Of a stretch of DNA of 64,000 bases, positions 43,969 through 52,519 are shown piece by piece (the first letter of the stretch is position 1; each line of letters begins with the position of its first letter). Source of the DNA: SSF14 sp037045585 (GTDB lineage: Bacteria > Actinomycetota > Acidimicrobiia > Acidimicrobiales > Microtrichaceae). The stretch spans positions 71,783 to 135,782 of the forward strand of contig JBAOIR010000024.1 in the NCBI GenBank assembly GCA_037045585.1. The letters run 5' to 3'. A model generated the notes under the pieces. The model was not told the origin of the DNA and made no database searches. It saw only the letters and a list, made by a program, of their open reading frames with translations. A program made the position numbers and the translations under genes.

Positions 43969-44454
43969 GTGGCGCGGCCGGTTCTCCATCGTCTGACGAC
44001 CGTGTGGGTCGCATCGTTGTTGCTGCTCGCGCCCGCCTGTTCGGACGACGAGGTGGTCGACCGCACCCCCGCCTCGACCGCGACGTCGTCGGACGACGCG
44101 GCGTTCGACCAGCCCGGTTCCCACGACGCGTCGGTCTCGGTCCACTTCACGATCATCGGGGACGGGTCGGGGCCGGACCCGTCGGTGGACACGCTGGCCG
44201 AGCTCGAGGACCGCATCGTCGACGCCATCGAACCCACCGGCATCGGGGTCCTCGAGGGCGACGAGTTCGCCGAGGGCAAGGTGACGCTCTCGATCTACGG
44301 GCCCGACCTCGACCGCCTCTGGGCGAAGGTCCGACCGATCCTCGAGACCTACGACGCCCGCCCGGCCTACGCGGAGCTTCGCGACGGCGGGCCCGACCAG
44401 CCGGCGAAGCGCGTCGACCTCGGCCCCGTGCCGACGAGCACGACCTCGCCCTGA
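43969..44454 (+). CDS. Small lipoprotein
   Basis: A 161-residue exported protein with signal peptide and lipobox APAC (C24), then a Thr/Asp-rich linker and a compact C-terminal domain with HFTIIGDGSGPDPSVDTLAELEDRIVDAIEP. Not recognised. GTG start. TAGACATCTGCC immediately precedes the start codon, and the same 12-mer is found at 12811. Confidence 0.68.
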   Translation: MARPVLHRLTTVWVASLLLLAPACSDDEVVDRTPASTATSSDDAAFDQPGSHDASVSVHFTIIGDGSGPDPSVDTLAELEDRIVDAIEPTGIGVLEGDEFAEGKVTLSIYGPDLDRLWAKVRPILETYDARPAYAELRDGGPDQPAKRVDLGPVPTSTTSP

Positions 44455-44507
44455 TCCCTTCGAAGTGGTGCGCTGGCGCGACGTTTCCATCGCGCTCACG
44501 CACTACT

Positions 44508-45350
44508 TCAACTGGCCACGAACGTCGGTGTGTCGGTGGGCCGCCGGACGTAGCCCGTCGCCGAGTCGACGGCGATGCGGAGCGCATCGCCGGGGGAATC
44601 GCCGCGGGCAAGTGACACGAACGCAGCGGCGGCGAACACGTCGCCTGCGCCGATCGTGCGGCGGGGCGGGACGGTCCGTTCGTCGGGGGCGAGTTCGTGC
44701 CGGGCGATCTCGTCGCCCCGCCGCAGCAGCGCCGCTCCTGCCGGTCCGAGGGTCCGGAAGACCAGGCCGTCGAATCGGTCGAGCAGGCCGATTCCGTGGA
44801 GATGCTCGTATTCCTCGTCGTTGAGCACGATGGCGTCGGCGAAGTCGTGTCGCTCCGGCCAGTTGTCCGCGAGGAACACGAGGCCGCCGTCCGCGTCGGT
44901 ACCGCGCAACAGGCCTTGTGGCGTGGCGCCCACGAACCGAGCCCGCTCCCGCGCCGTTGCGACCAGGTTCGGGGTGAGCTCGTTGAAGACCGGGGCGAGG
45001 TGCAGGATGTCGGGCCGGCCCTCGGTCGCGAACGAGTCGATCGGTGCAGCGACCGACAGCAGGCGTTGCGGTCCGTCGGCGGCGTCGGGTCCGAAGCCGA
45101 ACCGCGTGTCCCGCCCGGTGTCGTGGACTTGCAGCGCGGTGCCCGCCGGGAGCGCTGCCGCCGCGTCGGTCGCGACGTCGGGCGTGCACGACGTGACGAC
45201 GGTGACCCGGCACCCCATCGTCGCCGCCTGCGCGGAGGAGAAGAAGACGGTGCCGCCGAGACGCGGCGGCGCGTCGACCAGTTCGTCCACACAGACGTGT
45301 CCGATCGCGACGTACTGCGGAGCGCCCGGCTCGGGAGGTTCGGTCTGCAC
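44508..45350 (-). CDS. PfkB-family carbohydrate kinase
   Basis: A 280-residue ribokinase-fold kinase. N-terminal VAIGHVCVDELV and sugar-binding GGTVFFSSAQAATMG; C-terminal ATP/anion-hole motif RRTIGAGDVFAAAAFV with the catalytic Asp. It lacks a lid insertion, like compact nucleoside/sugar kinases. Substrate unknown. It is divergent from a BadF-type sugar kinase, so the two probably act on related sugars. GTG start with TACTGT 8 nt upstream. Confidence 0.84.
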   Translation of the reverse strand: MQTEPPEPGAPQYVAIGHVCVDELVDAPPRLGGTVFFSSAQAATMGCRVTVVTSCTPDVATDAAAALPAGTALQVHDTGRDTRFGFGPDAADGPQRLLSVAAPIDSFATEGRPDILHLAPVFNELTPNLVATARERARFVGATPQGLLRGTDADGGLVFLADNWPERHDFADAIVLNDEEYEHLHGIGLLDRFDGLVFRTLGPAGAALLRRGDEIARHELAPDERTVPPRRTIGAGDVFAAAAFVSLARGDSPGDALRIAVDSATGYVRRPTDTPTFVAS

Positions 45351-45358
45351 GGTGGGCG

Positions 45359-45378
45359 ACAGTACCGGTCGATAGGGT
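45359..45378. promoter_or_regulatory. Back-to-back leaderless promoters
   Basis: TACTGT on the minus strand (45359-45364) ends 8 nt before the pfkB-like GTG, and TAGGGT on the plus strand (45373-45378) ends 8 nt before the ATG of the BadF-type kinase. The two -10 boxes are only 8 bp apart, so their promoters overlap and the genes may be expressed in competition. Confidence 0.5.
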
Positions 45379-45386
45379 CGACGCTC

Positions 45387-46439
45387 ATGATCAACTGGAT
45401 CACCGCCTCCCCTCGCCGCGACCGCGACGGCCTGCTGATGGTCGTCGACGGGGGAGCGACCCACTCCCGTGTGGTCATCGCCGACACCACCGGCGAGCTC
45501 CTCGGGTTCGCGACGGGCCAGCCGACCAACGCGCGATCGGTCGGTGTCGAGCAGGCGGCAGCGAACCTCTCCGACACCCTGCGCCGGGCCATCGCCGAGG
45601 GCTCCGGCGATCCCGACGACGTCGTCTACGGCCTCGTCACGAGCGCGGCGGTCGATACCGACGAGCAGTCCGAGAACCTGTCGGAGGCCGCTCGGTCGCT
45701 TCTTCCGAACGCGACCGTGTTCTCCGTGCCCGACACGATGGGGTGCTGGGCTGCGACCAACCGGCTCGGGCCGGCCGTCGCCGTCATCTCCGGTACCGGC
45801 AGCGTCGTCGTGGCCGCCGACCGGGCGCGGGGCCTGTGGCGGCGGTTCGGTGGCTGGGACTTCCTCCTCGGTGACGAGGGCTCGGGCTACTCGCTCGGTC
45901 GGGCGGCGTTGCAGGAGACCCTGCTCGTGAGCGAGGGCCGGTCGGGCGCCGAAGCGTTGAGCGCGGCCGTGCTCGCCAGCAAGCCTGCCGCAGCGAAGCA
46001 CGTGACCGACGCCGAAGACCTACCCGACGCGGTCCACACTCCTGCGATCGACAAGGCGTGGATCGCCTCGTTCGCTCCGTTGGTGTTGGGCCTCGCCGAC
46101 TCCGGCGACGAGCACTGCCTGGCGATCGTCCGTCGTGAGATCCGCATCCTGGCCGGCGCCGCCGCGGCGGGAATCGACGCGCTCGGGGTCGAGGGCGGTG
46201 CCTCGACCCCTGTCGGTCTCTTCGGCGGAACGTTCAACTCGCCGTCGCTGCACGCTGCCTTCGTCGACGCGGTGTGCGAGCTCACCGCCCGTCCGTTCGA
46301 CGCGGCCGTGCCGGCCCACACGGCGCTCGTCGGTGCGTACGCCATGGCGTTGGGTGCCGATCCGTCGGTCAGCGCGGCGGAGATCGACGCCGCGTCCGAT
46401 CGCCTTGCATCGTCGCTGTCGTCACGTCCCGGGACGTGA
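45387..46439 (+). CDS. BadF/BadG-type ATPase, N-acetylglucosamine kinase-like
   Basis: A 350-residue ASKHA-fold kinase. N-terminal phosphate motif LMVVDGGATHSRVVIAD, second phosphate motif VAVISGTGSVVVA, GWDFLLGDEGSGYSLG and the adenosine-binding GLFGGTF. Closest in kind to N-acetylglucosamine kinases involved in amino-sugar or cell-wall recycling. Overlaps the convergent exporter by 18 bp. Confidence 0.86.
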   Translation: MINWITASPRRDRDGLLMVVDGGATHSRVVIADTTGELLGFATGQPTNARSVGVEQAAANLSDTLRRAIAEGSGDPDDVVYGLVTSAAVDTDEQSENLSEAARSLLPNATVFSVPDTMGCWAATNRLGPAVAVISGTGSVVVAADRARGLWRRFGGWDFLLGDEGSGYSLGRAALQETLLVSEGRSGAEALSAAVLASKPAAAKHVTDAEDLPDAVHTPAIDKAWIASFAPLVLGLADSGDEHCLAIVRREIRILAGAAAAGIDALGVEGGASTPVGLFGGTFNSPSLHAAFVDAVCELTARPFDAAVPAHTALVGAYAMALGADPSVSAAEIDAASDRLASSLSSRPGT

Positions 46440-47657
46440 ACGCGCCCACAGCAGCGCGGCGAGCGCCAGCGATCCGTACACCACGTATCCCACGGCCATC
46501 GGGGTCACCGACCGGTCGATCATCGAGTCGAACACCTGAGCGAGGAGCGCTCCGCCGGCGAGCGTGACGAACCCGAGGATCGCCGACGCCGTTCCCGCCA
46601 GGCGGCCCATCGGCTCGAGCGCGAGCGAGTTGCACATCGGCGACATGAGCGTCGGCAGCGAATTGGACAGCGCGAGCCAGACGAACCAGGCCGCGAACGG
46701 CGGGCGGCCGTCGGTGAGCAACATCATCACGAGCCCTCCGGTAGCGAGGGTCACGAACGAGATGGCGGCGACCAGGGCCATGGTGCGGGCGCCATGCATA
46801 CGAATCAGCCGGTTGTTGCCCACGAGCGCCAACGACATCACGGTGCCGGCGATTCCGAAGAACAGGGCGAACTGCGATCCCCGACCGTAGATCCGGTCGA
46901 TGATCGGTTGACCGCTCCCGAGGAAGATCACGAACGCTCCGGTCGCGAACGTCTGGGCGAGGATGTAGCCGGCCGTCGGCCGGGTGCGAACGACGGCACC
47001 CAGCGCCTCGAGCAGCGGGCCGGCGGCGAGGGGCCGACGGTCCTCGGGCCGGAGGGTCTCGCCGAACGCGAGGGTCCACACGAACCCGACGGCGGCGATG
47101 ACGAGCGCGGCAACGAACACGGCACGCCACGAGCCGGACGCGAGGATCAACTGGCCGAACGACGGGACGAAGATCGGGCCGATGAGGAACACCGCCATGA
47201 TGACGGTCACGACCCGGGCCATCTCGTCGCCGTCGAAGAGATCGCGGGCGATCGCCGTCCGCAGCACCGCCGGCGCCGCCGCCCCGAGGCCCCACACACC
47301 TCGGGCCACCAGCAGCAACGTGAACGACGGTGCGATCGCGGCGCCGAGTGCGCCGATCGCTGCGAGCACGATCCCGATCTGCAGGCATCGACGCCGACCG
47401 AAGCGGTCCGATGCCGGGCCGAACACGAGCTGACCGGTCGCCATGCCGAGGAAGTACGTCGTTCCGACCAACGACACCTGTCCGTCCCCGTCCGACAGCG
47501 AGAACGTGTCGCTGATCCGGGCGAACGCCGGAAGTGCGATGTCGACGCCGACCGCCATGACGATGCCGAGGAAGGCCAGGTAGGCGACGGTGGCCCGCTG
47601 TGAGCGATCGTCGGTGGCCCGCTGCGCATGATCGGCAGGGGGATGTCGTGTGGCCAT
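46422..47657 (-). CDS. MFS drug-resistance exporter (Bcr/CflA-like)
   Basis: A 411-residue protein with 12 predicted membrane segments. The opening VDIALPAFARISDTF and the loop 2-3 motif GPASDRFGRRRCLQIG identify the Bcr/CflA drug:H+ antiporter group. Substrate unknown. TAGGTT (minus strand, 47667-47672) lies 9 nt before the ATG. Confidence 0.88.
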   Translation of the reverse strand: MATRHPPADHAQRATDDRSQRATVAYLAFLGIVMAVGVDIALPAFARISDTFSLSDGDGQVSLVGTTYFLGMATGQLVFGPASDRFGRRRCLQIGIVLAAIGALGAAIAPSFTLLLVARGVWGLGAAAPAVLRTAIARDLFDGDEMARVVTVIMAVFLIGPIFVPSFGQLILASGSWRAVFVAALVIAAVGFVWTLAFGETLRPEDRRPLAAGPLLEALGAVVRTRPTAGYILAQTFATGAFVIFLGSGQPIIDRIYGRGSQFALFFGIAGTVMSLALVGNNRLIRMHGARTMALVAAISFVTLATGGLVMMLLTDGRPPFAAWFVWLALSNSLPTLMSPMCNSLALEPMGRLAGTASAILGFVTLAGGALLAQVFDSMIDRSVTPMAVGYVVYGSLALAALLWARSRPGT

Positions 47658-47731
47658 GGCGGGGCCAACCTACCCAAGGTCGCACACCTGCCCGCCCGTT
47701 CGATCTAATGTCTGGGGGAGGCGGATATGAC

Positions 47732-48682
47732 ATGAAACTGAACCTGGGGAACAGTCATACGGTGAGGCGTCGACTCGATGACCTCCGATACCTTCCGGCG
47801 GACGTGGCCAAGCGGGCGCGCTCGGCGAGAGAACGCGGCCTCGCCGCGTGGGCCGGCTACGGCCTGGGCCAGCGATTGAGCAGCCTCGGTCTGGCGTTGG
47901 CGGTGGTCGTGGCACTGGTTGTCGTCGTCACGGGCGGCGGCGAGGGTGGCCTCAACCTCGTCGTCACCGACGAACAGCTCGCCGCGTCCGACGGTTCGGG
48001 CGTGACCGCAGCTCCTCGTCGTGACGGCGACATCGGAGCGTCGTCGGTCGACGACACGGCAGCACCCGCGACGGCGGCGGCCGCCACGGCGGCCGATCCG
48101 ACGTTCGTCGACGACACCGCGACGGTCGGCCAAGCCGAGGCCGGCGGGCCGCAGGTCCTCGGCATCACCACGGTGCCGGGCCGATCCAACCGTGCGGCCA
48201 AGTCCGCTGCGGCGGCGAAATCGGCCAAGGCGACCGCCGACAAGGCGGCGACGAACAAGCCGAACAGCTCCGCACTGGCAGCGTTCTTCGGCGCCGCGAT
48301 ACGAGGCTCCAAGACGGAGTCGCCGGCCTCGTCGCCGTCGGCCCCGTCGGCTCCGAGCTCGCCGTCGGCCCCGAGCTCGCCGTCCGCGCCGGCGCCCGCT
48401 GCGACGAACCCGCCGACCACTCGTCCTCCCGCGACGACGCCGCCGACCACGCGTCCTCCGGCGACGACGCCCCCCACGACGCGGCCGCCCGTCACCGCGC
48501 CTCCGACGACGCGTCCCCCGGTCACGGCGCCTCCGACGACGCGTCCCCCGGTCACGGTTCCTCCCACCACGGAGCCCCCGGTCACCCTTCCTCCCACCAC
48601 GGAGCCGCCGGTGACATCGCCGCCGACGACCGCGCCGGACCCGACCCCCGATCCTCCTCGCCCGACGCCCCCTCAGAACTGA
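47732..48682 (+). CDS. Single-pass membrane protein with long Pro/Thr stalk
   Basis: A 316-residue protein. It has a basic cytoplasmic N-terminus of about 50 residues, one transmembrane helix (LGLALAVVVALVVVVTG, near 52-70), an Ala-rich region, a Lys/Ala helix and a C-terminal stalk of more than 70 residues built from TTRPPATTPP/PPVTAPP repeats. The stalk probably spans the cell wall; Thr residues could be O-glycosylated. Not recognised. ATG 47732 chosen because GGGGGAGG lies 10 nt upstream. Confidence 0.75.
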   Translation: MKLNLGNSHTVRRRLDDLRYLPADVAKRARSARERGLAAWAGYGLGQRLSSLGLALAVVVALVVVVTGGGEGGLNLVVTDEQLAASDGSGVTAAPRRDGDIGASSVDDTAAPATAAAATAADPTFVDDTATVGQAEAGGPQVLGITTVPGRSNRAAKSAAAAKSAKATADKAATNKPNSSALAAFFGAAIRGSKTESPASSPSAPSAPSSPSAPSSPSAPAPAATNPPTTRPPATTPPTTRPPATTPPTTRPPVTAPPTTRPPVTAPPTTRPPVTVPPTTEPPVTLPPTTEPPVTSPPTTAPDPTPDPPRPTPPQN

Positions 48683-48714
48683 CCGGCGTCTGCCGGCCCG
48701 CTCCGCACCGTTCC

Positions 48715-49386
48715 GTGATCCTGTTCGCCCATCGTGGCGCGAGCGCGAGCGCTCCGGAGAACACGCTCGCTGCGTTCGAGTTGGCGCTCGGGCTCGGGGC
48801 GACCGGCCTCGAGAGCGACGTCTGGTTGACCGCTGACGGGGTGGCCGTCCTCGATCACGACGGCTTCGCCGACGACGGCCACCTCGTGCACATCAACACG
48901 GTCGCGGCCTCCGATCTGCCACCGCACATCCCGACCCTGGCCGAGCTCTACGACATCGAGGGTGCCGGCGGGGTCGAGCTGTCACTCGACGTCAAGGACC
49001 TCGCCGCCGTCGACGAGGTCGTGCGCGTGGCTCGGGCGGCCGGATCGGCGGAGCGGCTCTGGCTCTGTCACCACCGGTGGCGGGAGGTGGCGCAGTGGCG
49101 CGAGCGTGCGCCCGAGGTCCGGCTCGTCGACTCGACGTACGTGGGCTTCATGTCGGGCGGGCCACAGCAGCGGTTGGAGCAACTCGTCGATGCCGGCATC
49201 GACGCGTTGAATCTCCACCACAGTGAATGGACCCAGGAGTTCCGCGACCTCGTGGCTCGGCACGGACTGTTCGCCCTCGCATGGGACGCGCAGGATCCCG
49301 GGTCACTGCGGCGCCTGGCCGACCTCGCGGTCGACGGCGTGTTCAGCGACCACGTCGACCGGATGGTCGCCGCGGTCGGGCACTGA
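48715..49386 (+). CDS. Glycerophosphodiester phosphodiesterase
   Basis: A 223-residue GDPD TIM barrel without a signal peptide. The signature LFAHRGASASAPENTLAAFELAL carries the catalytic His-Arg and PENT, followed by GLESDVWLTADGVAVLDHD (metal-binding Glu, Asp and second His). It hydrolyses glycerophosphodiesters to glycerol-3-phosphate and an alcohol. GTG start, 32 bp after the stalk-protein gene on the same strand. Confidence 0.9.
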   Translation: MILFAHRGASASAPENTLAAFELALGLGATGLESDVWLTADGVAVLDHDGFADDGHLVHINTVAASDLPPHIPTLAELYDIEGAGGVELSLDVKDLAAVDEVVRVARAAGSAERLWLCHHRWREVAQWRERAPEVRLVDSTYVGFMSGGPQQRLEQLVDAGIDALNLHHSEWTQEFRDLVARHGLFALAWDAQDPGSLRRLADLAVDGVFSDHVDRMVAAVGH

Positions 49387-49538
49387 GCGGCTCACTGACC
49401 GGCTCCTGGGCGGGTCCTGAGGAACGACGAGGGATTCACAGCGACCTCCCAGGCCGCTCCCAGGCCGGGCGGCGGCCGTGCCCCGATCCTGAGGTCACCC
49501 ACCAGCGCCCGAGAGCGGGCCGACCCAGAGGAGCCGCC

Positions 49539-50408
49539 ATGTTGCGTTCACGCACCACCACCCCCGACCATGCCCACGACGACCACGGCGACGACGACCA
49601 CGACCGTGGCCTGCAGTTCGACCTGTCGACCCTCGTCAACCGCCGCCGGAGCCTGGCGTTGCTCGGCGGCGCCGGTCTGGTGTCGCTGGCTGCCTGTCTC
49701 CCCGAGGGGTCCTCCGACTCGACCACGACCACCACGTCGGCGTCCGGTGGCGCGACGAGCACCACGACAGCGAGCGGTACCAGCTGCTCGGTCATCCCCG
49801 AGGAGACGGCCGGCCCCTACCCGGGTGACGGTTCCAACGGTGTGAACGTCCTCTCGCAGAGCGGTGTGGTCCGCAGCGACATCCGTTCGAGCTTCGGGTC
49901 GTCCACCACGACGGCCACCGGCAGCCCGCTCGAGATCGTGCTGAAGGTGCTCGACACCTCGAACAGCTGCAACCCCCTCGTCGGTGCCGCCGTGTACCTC
50001 TGGCACGCGAACATCGACGGGAAGTACTCCATGTACTCCCAGGGCGTGACCAACGAGAACTACCTCCGCGGCGTGCAGGAGACCGACTCGAACGGCGAGG
50101 TTCACTTCACCAGCATCTTCCCCGGCTGCTACGACGGGCGCTGGCCCCACCTCCACTTCGAGGTCTACCCGAGCGTCGCCAAGGCGGTCGCCGCCGGTCA
50201 CAAGCTGCGCACCTCCCAGATGGCGATGCCCCAGGACGTCTGCCAGCAGGTCTACGCGACCTCGGGCTACAGCCAGAGCATCACCAACCTCTCGCGGGTG
50301 TCGCTCAAGACCGACAACGTGTTCTCCGACGGTTACTCCCTGCAGCTGGGCACGATGACCGGCAGCGTGGGCGACGACCTGAGGGCGACTCTCGCCGTCC
50401 CGGTCTGA
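49539..50408 (+). CDS. Exported intradiol ring-cleavage dioxygenase-like protein
   Basis: A 289-residue protein. A His/Asp-rich N-terminus precedes a Tat-type signal with lipobox (NRRRSLALLGGAGLVSLAAC). The C-terminal domain is an intradiol dioxygenase fold: PEETAGPYPGDG, YLWHANIDGKYSMYS and GRWPHLHFEVYP, containing the Tyr/Tyr/His/His Fe(III) ligands. Intradiol enzymes cleave catechols. Exported relatives of unknown substrate are frequent in actinobacteria. The extra HDHAHDDHGDDDHD-like stretch near the start may bind metal in the cytoplasm before export. Confidence 0.85.
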   Translation: MLRSRTTTPDHAHDDHGDDDHDRGLQFDLSTLVNRRRSLALLGGAGLVSLAACLPEGSSDSTTTTTSASGGATSTTTASGTSCSVIPEETAGPYPGDGSNGVNVLSQSGVVRSDIRSSFGSSTTTATGSPLEIVLKVLDTSNSCNPLVGAAVYLWHANIDGKYSMYSQGVTNENYLRGVQETDSNGEVHFTSIFPGCYDGRWPHLHFEVYPSVAKAVAAGHKLRTSQMAMPQDVCQQVYATSGYSQSITNLSRVSLKTDNVFSDGYSLQLGTMTGSVGDDLRATLAVPV

Positions 50409-50425
50409 TCGACCGACGGTTGGAC

Positions 50426-51220
50426 TCAGACCCGAACGAAGAAGTAGTCGTTCTCGTGTTGCATCCGTAGTTCGAGGCCCGCGGCGCTCGCCGCGGCCGT
50501 GACGGCCGCTGTGGCACCGGCGCGGTAGCGATCGTGGGTCTCGACGATGAAGCAGCGGGCGTGCGCGAGCAGCTCGGCGAGGCCGTGATCGGCGAGCTCG
50601 CGCTCGCCGCCTTCGACATCGAGCTTTACGACAGCGATCTGCTCAGGGCTGCCGATCTCGCGATACACCTCGTCGAGAGTCATCGCCGGCACGGCATGCC
50701 CATCGACGACCTCGGCGTCCTCGATGGCTTCGCCGTCGAAGCGGAGCCCGCAGAAGTCATTGGATGCGGCGGCCTCGGGATTGAGCTGGAACGCGACCCC
50801 GCCGTTGGCTGTGACTGCAGCCCCCATCACCTTGATGCGGGCCCCATAGCGGGCGGCGTTGCGGGTGAGCACGGCCCGGCTGCGGTCGAACGGCTCGAAG
50901 GCGGTGATCGTCGACCGGGCGTACAGGCTGGCGAACAGGGTGGCCGTGGTTCCGATGTTGGCGCCGATGTCGAGGATCGGGTCGGTCGTGGACCGCTCGA
51001 CGATCTTCGGGAGCTCGAGGTAGATCGGGCTGAGGCGGGCTTCGGCCAGCATCTCCAGGTCGCTCAGCTCGCCCGAGATCGTGATCGGGTGTTCCAAGCC
51101 GGGGATCTTGAGGTCGCGCTCGCGGGCCTTCTGCCCGGTGAACCGGTCGCCGATCAGCTTGGCCGTCGTCACGGTGCCGACGGCGGCGTGCATGATCCGG
51201 AAGTTGTCGATCTTTGTCAC
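50426..51220 (-). CDS. FkbM-family methyltransferase
   Basis: A 264-residue SAM-dependent methyltransferase. Motif I DPILDIGANIGTTATLFA (80-97), the acidic AFEPFDRSRAVL, and the late VVKLDVEGGERELADHG are the FkbM signature. FkbM enzymes O-methylate sugars or polyketides. GTG at 51220 preceded by GAGGA. No glycosyltransferases are adjacent, so its acceptor is unclear. Confidence 0.87.
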   Translation of the reverse strand: MTKIDNFRIMHAAVGTVTTAKLIGDRFTGQKARERDLKIPGLEHPITISGELSDLEMLAEARLSPIYLELPKIVERSTTDPILDIGANIGTTATLFASLYARSTITAFEPFDRSRAVLTRNAARYGARIKVMGAAVTANGGVAFQLNPEAAASNDFCGLRFDGEAIEDAEVVDGHAVPAMTLDEVYREIGSPEQIAVVKLDVEGGERELADHGLAELLAHARCFIVETHDRYRAGATAAVTAAASAAGLELRMQHENDYFFVRV

Positions 51221-51317
51221 TGGATCCTCGTTCGTCCTGGTTCGTTTCGCGTTGGAGCTGGAGCGAGCTTCGTGAAGAACAGTACCCGTAGAGGCTGTGC
51301 CATGCCTTTGGACTGGA

Positions 51318-52385
51318 TCAGCGCTGTGGTTGGGGAGATCCCGACGGTGTGATCGGGACCGGAATCGGGAAGATGTCGACGTCCTTCCGCTCGAGGGAGG
51401 CGACGAGGTCGGCGAGTCCACGGTCGTTGCTGTCCCACACCACGACGGCGGCGTCGGCCGTACCGACCATCCAGCGGTCACGGTCGCCCGCGGCCTTGCC
51501 GGCGGCCTGCCGGGTCGCAGGTGCGCTGCGGCCGAGGGTGATGGTGGACCGCGCACCGTCGAGCAGCGAGCGATAACGGCGCCGGCTCGAATCGGGCCAG
51601 ACCTTGTCGGGGTCGGGATAGGGCAGCACGGCCACGAACGGGATTGCCTCGTCGATGCAGGCCTGGGCGGCGATCTGCTCAGCGCCCAGGCCCAGTCCGG
51701 TGAGCACCACGAGATCGGGATGGATCTGGCGCCATGCCCGCAGCACGTCGCGGAGGCGACTCCGGACGTCGGCTGCCGTCGGGTTGTCGACGTCGTAGCC
51801 GCCGAGCTGCGGAGGGCGGTGACCGAAGGCCGCGACCTTCCAACCGGCGATGCCCGATGATGCTGTCGAGGGCGCCGGGCCCGTGTCGACAACGTCGGCC
51901 TCACCCAGGTCCGTGGGCGGTTCGCTGCCCGACCGGGCGCCCTGGGTCCGGGCCGCCTCGACGGCGAGGCGGTCGACCACGTCGTTCATCTCGTCGCCGC
52001 TGTGGCCCTTGACCCACTCGAACGTGATCTCGTCGCGTCGGGCGAGATACAGGCCGATCAGTGGCTTCCACAGGTCCTGGTTCTTGACCGGTTCCTTCTT
52101 CGCGTTCTTCCAGTCGCGCCGCTCCCAGCCGTCGTACCAGCGCTGGTTGAAGCAGTCGACGACGTACTTGGAATCGCTGACGATGCGGAGGGGTCCCTCG
52201 ATGGCGCGGATCGCCTCGAGCGCCGCCTGCACCTCCATCCGCTGGTTCGTGGTGGCAGCAGCGGAACCGCTCGCGAACGCCCCGCCCGGCACGGCCCATG
52301 CCCATCCGCCCGGGCCGGGGTTCCCGATGCAGGCGCCGTCGGTGTAGGCGGTCGTGGCGTCGGGGGAGGGGGTCGTGGTCGTCAT
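51318..52385 (-). CDS. rnhA: RNase HI fused to a SLOG/DUF1273-like Rossmann domain
   Basis: A 355-residue two-domain protein. Residues 8-147 are a complete RNase HI: D16 (YTDGACIGNPGPGG), E51 (QRMEVQAA), D71 (SDSKYVV), the KGHSGDEMND loop with H128, and D138. Residues 180-345 resemble the SLOG superfamily (YpsA/YspA, DprA-like): GHRPPQLGGY, TGLGLGAEQIAAQACI and RWMVGTADAAVVVWD. SLOG domains bind nucleotide-like ligands. The first domain degrades RNA in RNA:DNA hybrids; the second may be a sensor. TAACGT (minus, 52394-52399) predicts leaderless transcription. Confidence 0.88.
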   Translation of the reverse strand: MTTTTPSPDATTAYTDGACIGNPGPGGWAWAVPGGAFASGSAAATTNQRMEVQAALEAIRAIEGPLRIVSDSKYVVDCFNQRWYDGWERRDWKNAKKEPVKNQDLWKPLIGLYLARRDEITFEWVKGHSGDEMNDVVDRLAVEAARTQGARSGSEPPTDLGEADVVDTGPAPSTASSGIAGWKVAAFGHRPPQLGGYDVDNPTAADVRSRLRDVLRAWRQIHPDLVVLTGLGLGAEQIAAQACIDEAIPFVAVLPYPDPDKVWPDSSRRRYRSLLDGARSTITLGRSAPATRQAAGKAAGDRDRWMVGTADAAVVVWDSNDRGLADLVASLERKDVDIFPIPVPITPSGSPQPQR

Positions 52386-52519
52386 CGGCGTCGACGTTAC
52401 CGACCTCGGTATGACGCGTTCGGCCTCTGACCTGCCCCGATGGGTCGGTCGACAGTGCGGTTCGGTGACGTCTGGCCGCCGGCGATGGGCCGGGTCGACG
52501 ATCGGGAGGAGCCGCCTCG

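Noticed and set aside
48410..48625. Apparent tandem repeat resembling a CRISPR or minisatellite
   Set aside because: The repetition is codon-level, from TTRPPATTPP-type protein repeats, with no spacers of even length.
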